From Pricia mediterranea (GTDB lineage Bacteria > Bacteroidota > Bacteroidia > Flavobacteriales > Flavobacteriaceae), in contig NZ_JAVTTP010000001.1 in NCBI RefSeq assembly GCF_032248455.1, positions 2,106,501 to 2,170,500 on the forward strand: 64,000 nucleotides of DNA. The letters are read 5' to 3'. A program made the translations under genes and the position numbers. Below, one piece after another: positions 62,986 through 64,000 of this stretch (within the stretch, counting starts at the first letter, position 1; the number at the start of each line of letters is the position of its first letter). Below the pieces are notes generated by a model, which was given only the letters and a program-made list of their open reading frames with translations, had not been told where the DNA came from and did no database searches.

Positions 62986-64000
62986 TTAGAATGATACTCC
63001 AATTTTAATCCCGACGGGAACTACCCAAGGATCTACATTATAGCGTTCAATGCCCTGTTTAAACTGTGTTCCCCTATTGTCTGTACCGCTTTCCGCCTGG
63101 AATGCCCTTTCTGGATCTATTCCAAAATTGGAATCCTTGGTCCATAACATGATATTTCTACTGTACAGCGAGACACTTAGATTATCTAACCCGGCTCTTT
63201 CCACAAATTTGTAGGGAAGGTCATAGCTGAATGAAATCTCCCTTAACTTAATGTAATCCGCATCGAACATGTGGGTTACCCCAAAGTCCCAAGGGTTGGC
63301 CACCGAGAAAGGAAGAAAAGTGGTGCCTTCGTCACCAAGGTTTTCATGGTCTAAAATAAAGTTCCCATTTTCATCATGGGAACCGACTACGCCCGCATTA
63401 AAGATTCCATCGTAGACCACGTCACCACTGAACGATTCGGGGAATCCGCCGTTTCCGGGAGTTCCGCCAATGGAAATAAAATTTTCCCCATAAATATATT
63501 CATCCGCATTATCCAATACCCATTGTTTGAGTTCGGGGCCCGGTTCGGAAATTCCTGGATTTACGATATTGTCCAAAAGCTGCTGACCATAGCCATCTTC
63601 TACCATGTACCTTGAGGTCTGTGACATGTACTGCCCCCCTGAACGCCAGTCAAAGGTCAAGTTCAAGGTAAAGTTCCTGTACGAAAAACTGGACTGTAGG
63701 CCCATGATAAAATCGGGATTGTAATTGCCCACTTTATAGCGTTCCTCAGTGGCCAGCCATTCCGAATCCTCACCCTGGCCGATCAAAGGGTAGTTGAAAT
63801 AAGGAGAATTTTCGTCGGTCACTCTTAAAATTTTTGGGGAGTACAGATTTCCGACCAATCCGTCTTCCCCGGTGGCAAGATTTCTCACATAGCCCCTGGA
63901 AACACTTTTATTGTCGCTCCAGAATTCTATATAATCCACTCCCTCGGTCAAGGCCAAGATCTTTGATTCATTGGTGGTGAAATTAAGGTTCAGATCCCAA
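62986..64000 (-). CDS. SusC/RagA-type TonB-linked outer membrane protein (partial, C-terminal)
   Basis: Only the C-terminal part is inside the window; the coding frame stays open to base 64000 (visible part about 338 aa). Beta-barrel strands with aromatic-rich turns (NYNPDFIMGLQSSFSYRNFTLNLTFDWRSGGQYM) and the final VPVGIKIGVSF match SusC proteins. It exchanges substrate with the SusD-like lipoprotein encoded 12 bases downstream. The transported glycan is unknown. Confidence 0.92.
   Translation of the reverse strand, partial: WDLNLNFTTNESKILALTEGVDYIEFWSDNKSVSRGYVRNLATGEDGLVGNLYSPKILRVTDENSPYFNYPLIGQGEDSEWLATEERYKVGNYNPDFIMGLQSSFSYRNFTLNLTFDWRSGGQYMSQTSRYMVEDGYGQQLLDNIVNPGISEPGPELKQWVLDNADEYIYGENFISIGGTPGNGGFPESFSGDVVYDGIFNAGVVGSHDENGNFILDHENLGDEGTTFLPFSVANPWDFGVTHMFDADYIKLREISFSYDLPYKFVERAGLDNLSVSLYSRNIMLWTKDSNFGIDPERAFQAESGTDNRGTQFKQGIERYNVDPWVVPVGIKIGVSF

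Overview
The window reads as a chromosomal segment of a marine-type member of the Flavobacteriaceae (Bacteroidota). The evidence is the SusC/SusD pair with TonB-dependent receptors, IPExxxVDY and DUF1611 family proteins, Bacteroidetes-style promoters (TAnnTTTG), many sodium:solute symporters, Na+/H+ and K+/H+ antiporters, and SPII lipoproteins with very short signal peptides. Genes are dense and mostly intact. No tRNA, rRNA, CRISPR array, transposase or prophage is visible.

Layout. (1) 1-700: a decayed region with the C-terminal end of an unrecognised protein and a lipoprotein pseudogene. (2) 785-10030: housekeeping genes: RNase HI, PurN, acyl carrier protein AcpP, FabF, RNase III, an IPExxxVDY protein, pyruvate kinase, a LOV-like PAS protein, a small membrane transporter and an IlvD/Edd-family sugar-acid dehydratase. 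(3) 10351-16811: a fatty-acid and ribosome block (YceD, L32, FabH, AccB, AccC) next to a GAF protein, PdxA and riboflavin synthase. (4) 16847-23153: a run of uncharacterised genes (two ATP-grasp-type ligases, a COG2170/YbdK-like carboxylate-amine ligase, a class I glutamine amidotransferase and two esterase-like hydrolases). It looks like a small-molecule or peptide-tag amidoligase system and is the best candidate here for an undescribed pathway. (5) 23150-33212: DUF2237, an HGSNAT-like membrane acyltransferase with a symporter, a TauE/SafE exporter, a large lipoprotein zinc metalloprotease, and a Fur-family regulator with a heavy-metal P-type ATPase. (6) 33327-42594: a GH88 lipoprotein, a DgcN/DgcA-like D-glutamate module with a PLP enzyme, two cation/proton antiporters and an MFS carrier. 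(7) 42700-51538: acyl-CoA synthetase, an atypical KAS III, TonB receptor, exported alpha/beta hydrolase, symporter and SDR, which together look like an uptake and activation pathway for an acyl or ester compound. (8) 51631-54855: a helical-repeat protein, a truncated GDPD and a purple-acid-phosphatase-like enzyme. (9) 55061-64000: a polysaccharide-utilisation-type locus (Gfo/Idh oxidoreductase, symporter, AraC regulator, membrane PHP hydrolase, DapA/NanA-type aldolase, SusD, SusC) that runs off the right edge.

Between genes there are several imperfect palindromes that look like MITE-type or other small mobile repeats: a 193-bp element between acpP and fabF, two 57-bp elements sharing AGAGACT termini, and a 163-bp element with related ends. 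A candidate structured RNA lies between purN and acpP. All functional statements come from reading motifs and context. No database search was possible.
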